NCBI GenBank assembly: GCA_031290405.1
Contig: JAITNO010000003.1
Coordinates: 1 to 6,087 of the forward strand
Origin: Spirochaetaceae bacterium
GTDB lineage: Bacteria > Spirochaetota > Spirochaetia > Treponematales > Breznakiellaceae
Direction: 5' to 3'
Length of the DNA: 6,087 nt
Of this stretch, positions 6,028-6,087 are shown piece after piece; position 1 is the stretch's first letter; the number at the start of each line of letters is the position of its first letter. The position numbers and the translations under genes were made by a program. The notes beneath the pieces were generated by a model. That model was not told the DNA's origin and ran no database searches. It saw nothing but the letters and a program-made list of their open reading frames with translations.

Positions 6028-6087
6028 TCAATTTATGCGTATTTCGCCGACGGCGGTGATGTTTATGTCTTGGGCGATTTCGCGGAC
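6028..6087 (-). CDS. C-terminal end of an unidentified protein, entering from the right edge
   Basis: The minus strand is open from the window edge for 19 codons, reading VREIAQDINITAVGEIRIN, and ends with TGA at 6030-6028. Codon choice (GCC, GTC, GGC, AAC) matches the other minus-strand genes, and the residue pattern of an amphipathic helix followed by a strand looks like real protein; of the other two minus frames, one stops after seven codons and the other is basic and low-complexity. Nineteen residues are too few to assign a family, and I do not recognise it. It points the same way as the two large genes and ends about 600 bp upstream of the lipoprotein start, so co-transcription is unlikely. 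Confidence 0.5.
   Translation of the reverse strand, partial: VREIAQDINITAVGEIRIN

Noticed and set aside
6034..6087. Plus-strand gene start (ATG at 6034 after TATAAAAT)
   Set aside because: There is no ribosome site, the TATA-like box is only about 8 nt from the ATG, and the minus-strand reading with its TGA looks more protein-like and agrees in direction with the other genes.

Overview
The window is about 6.1 kb of GC-rich bacterial DNA in which every supported gene lies on the minus strand. The two large genes resemble, from memory, families I associate with spirochaetes of the Treponema group: a PreP-like M16C peptidase, and a long secreted lipoprotein ending in a DUF6273-like 'WLPT.WEM ... 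WW..SP ... YFC.V ... APAFCVR' domain. This is an inference from family style. The window holds no rRNA, tRNA or marker gene to fix the taxon, and the placement is tentative.

Layout, left to right. Positions 1-2808 (minus) carry 936 codons of an M16C zinc metallopeptidase that runs off the left edge, probably a few tens of residues short of its C-terminus. Positions 2809-2970 are intergenic and hold a strong intrinsic terminator (2874-2907) that ends the upstream lipoprotein transcript. Positions 2971-5412 (minus) encode an 813-residue lipoprotein whose start is decided by a well-placed AGGAG. Positions 5413-6027 have no convincing gene but are structured. They contain an AT-rich promoter-like island (about 5461-5530), an orphan fragment of a paralogue of the lipoprotein in another frame (about 5540-5624), and directly abutting it a 15-unit tandem array of exact 21-bp period (5623-5937) built from two unit classes and one hybrid unit. 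At the right edge, 6028-6087 (minus) is the last 19 codons of an unidentified gene.

The two main genes show no obvious functional link. The peptidase looks cytoplasmic and housekeeping (degradation of released peptides), while the lipoprotein looks like a fast-evolving surface protein. A terminator separates them, so they are probably not one operon.

The most interesting part is the lipoprotein with its upstream region. Its C-terminus has features reminiscent of the variable proteins of diversity-generating retroelements: a C-terminal domain, a run of four AAC codons, a GC-rich 3' end and a small hairpin just past the stop. Its 5' side shows a paralogue relic and a two-class minisatellite array. 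Together these suggest a locus prone to duplication and recombination. No reverse transcriptase or template repeat is in the window, so the retroelement idea is only a hypothesis.
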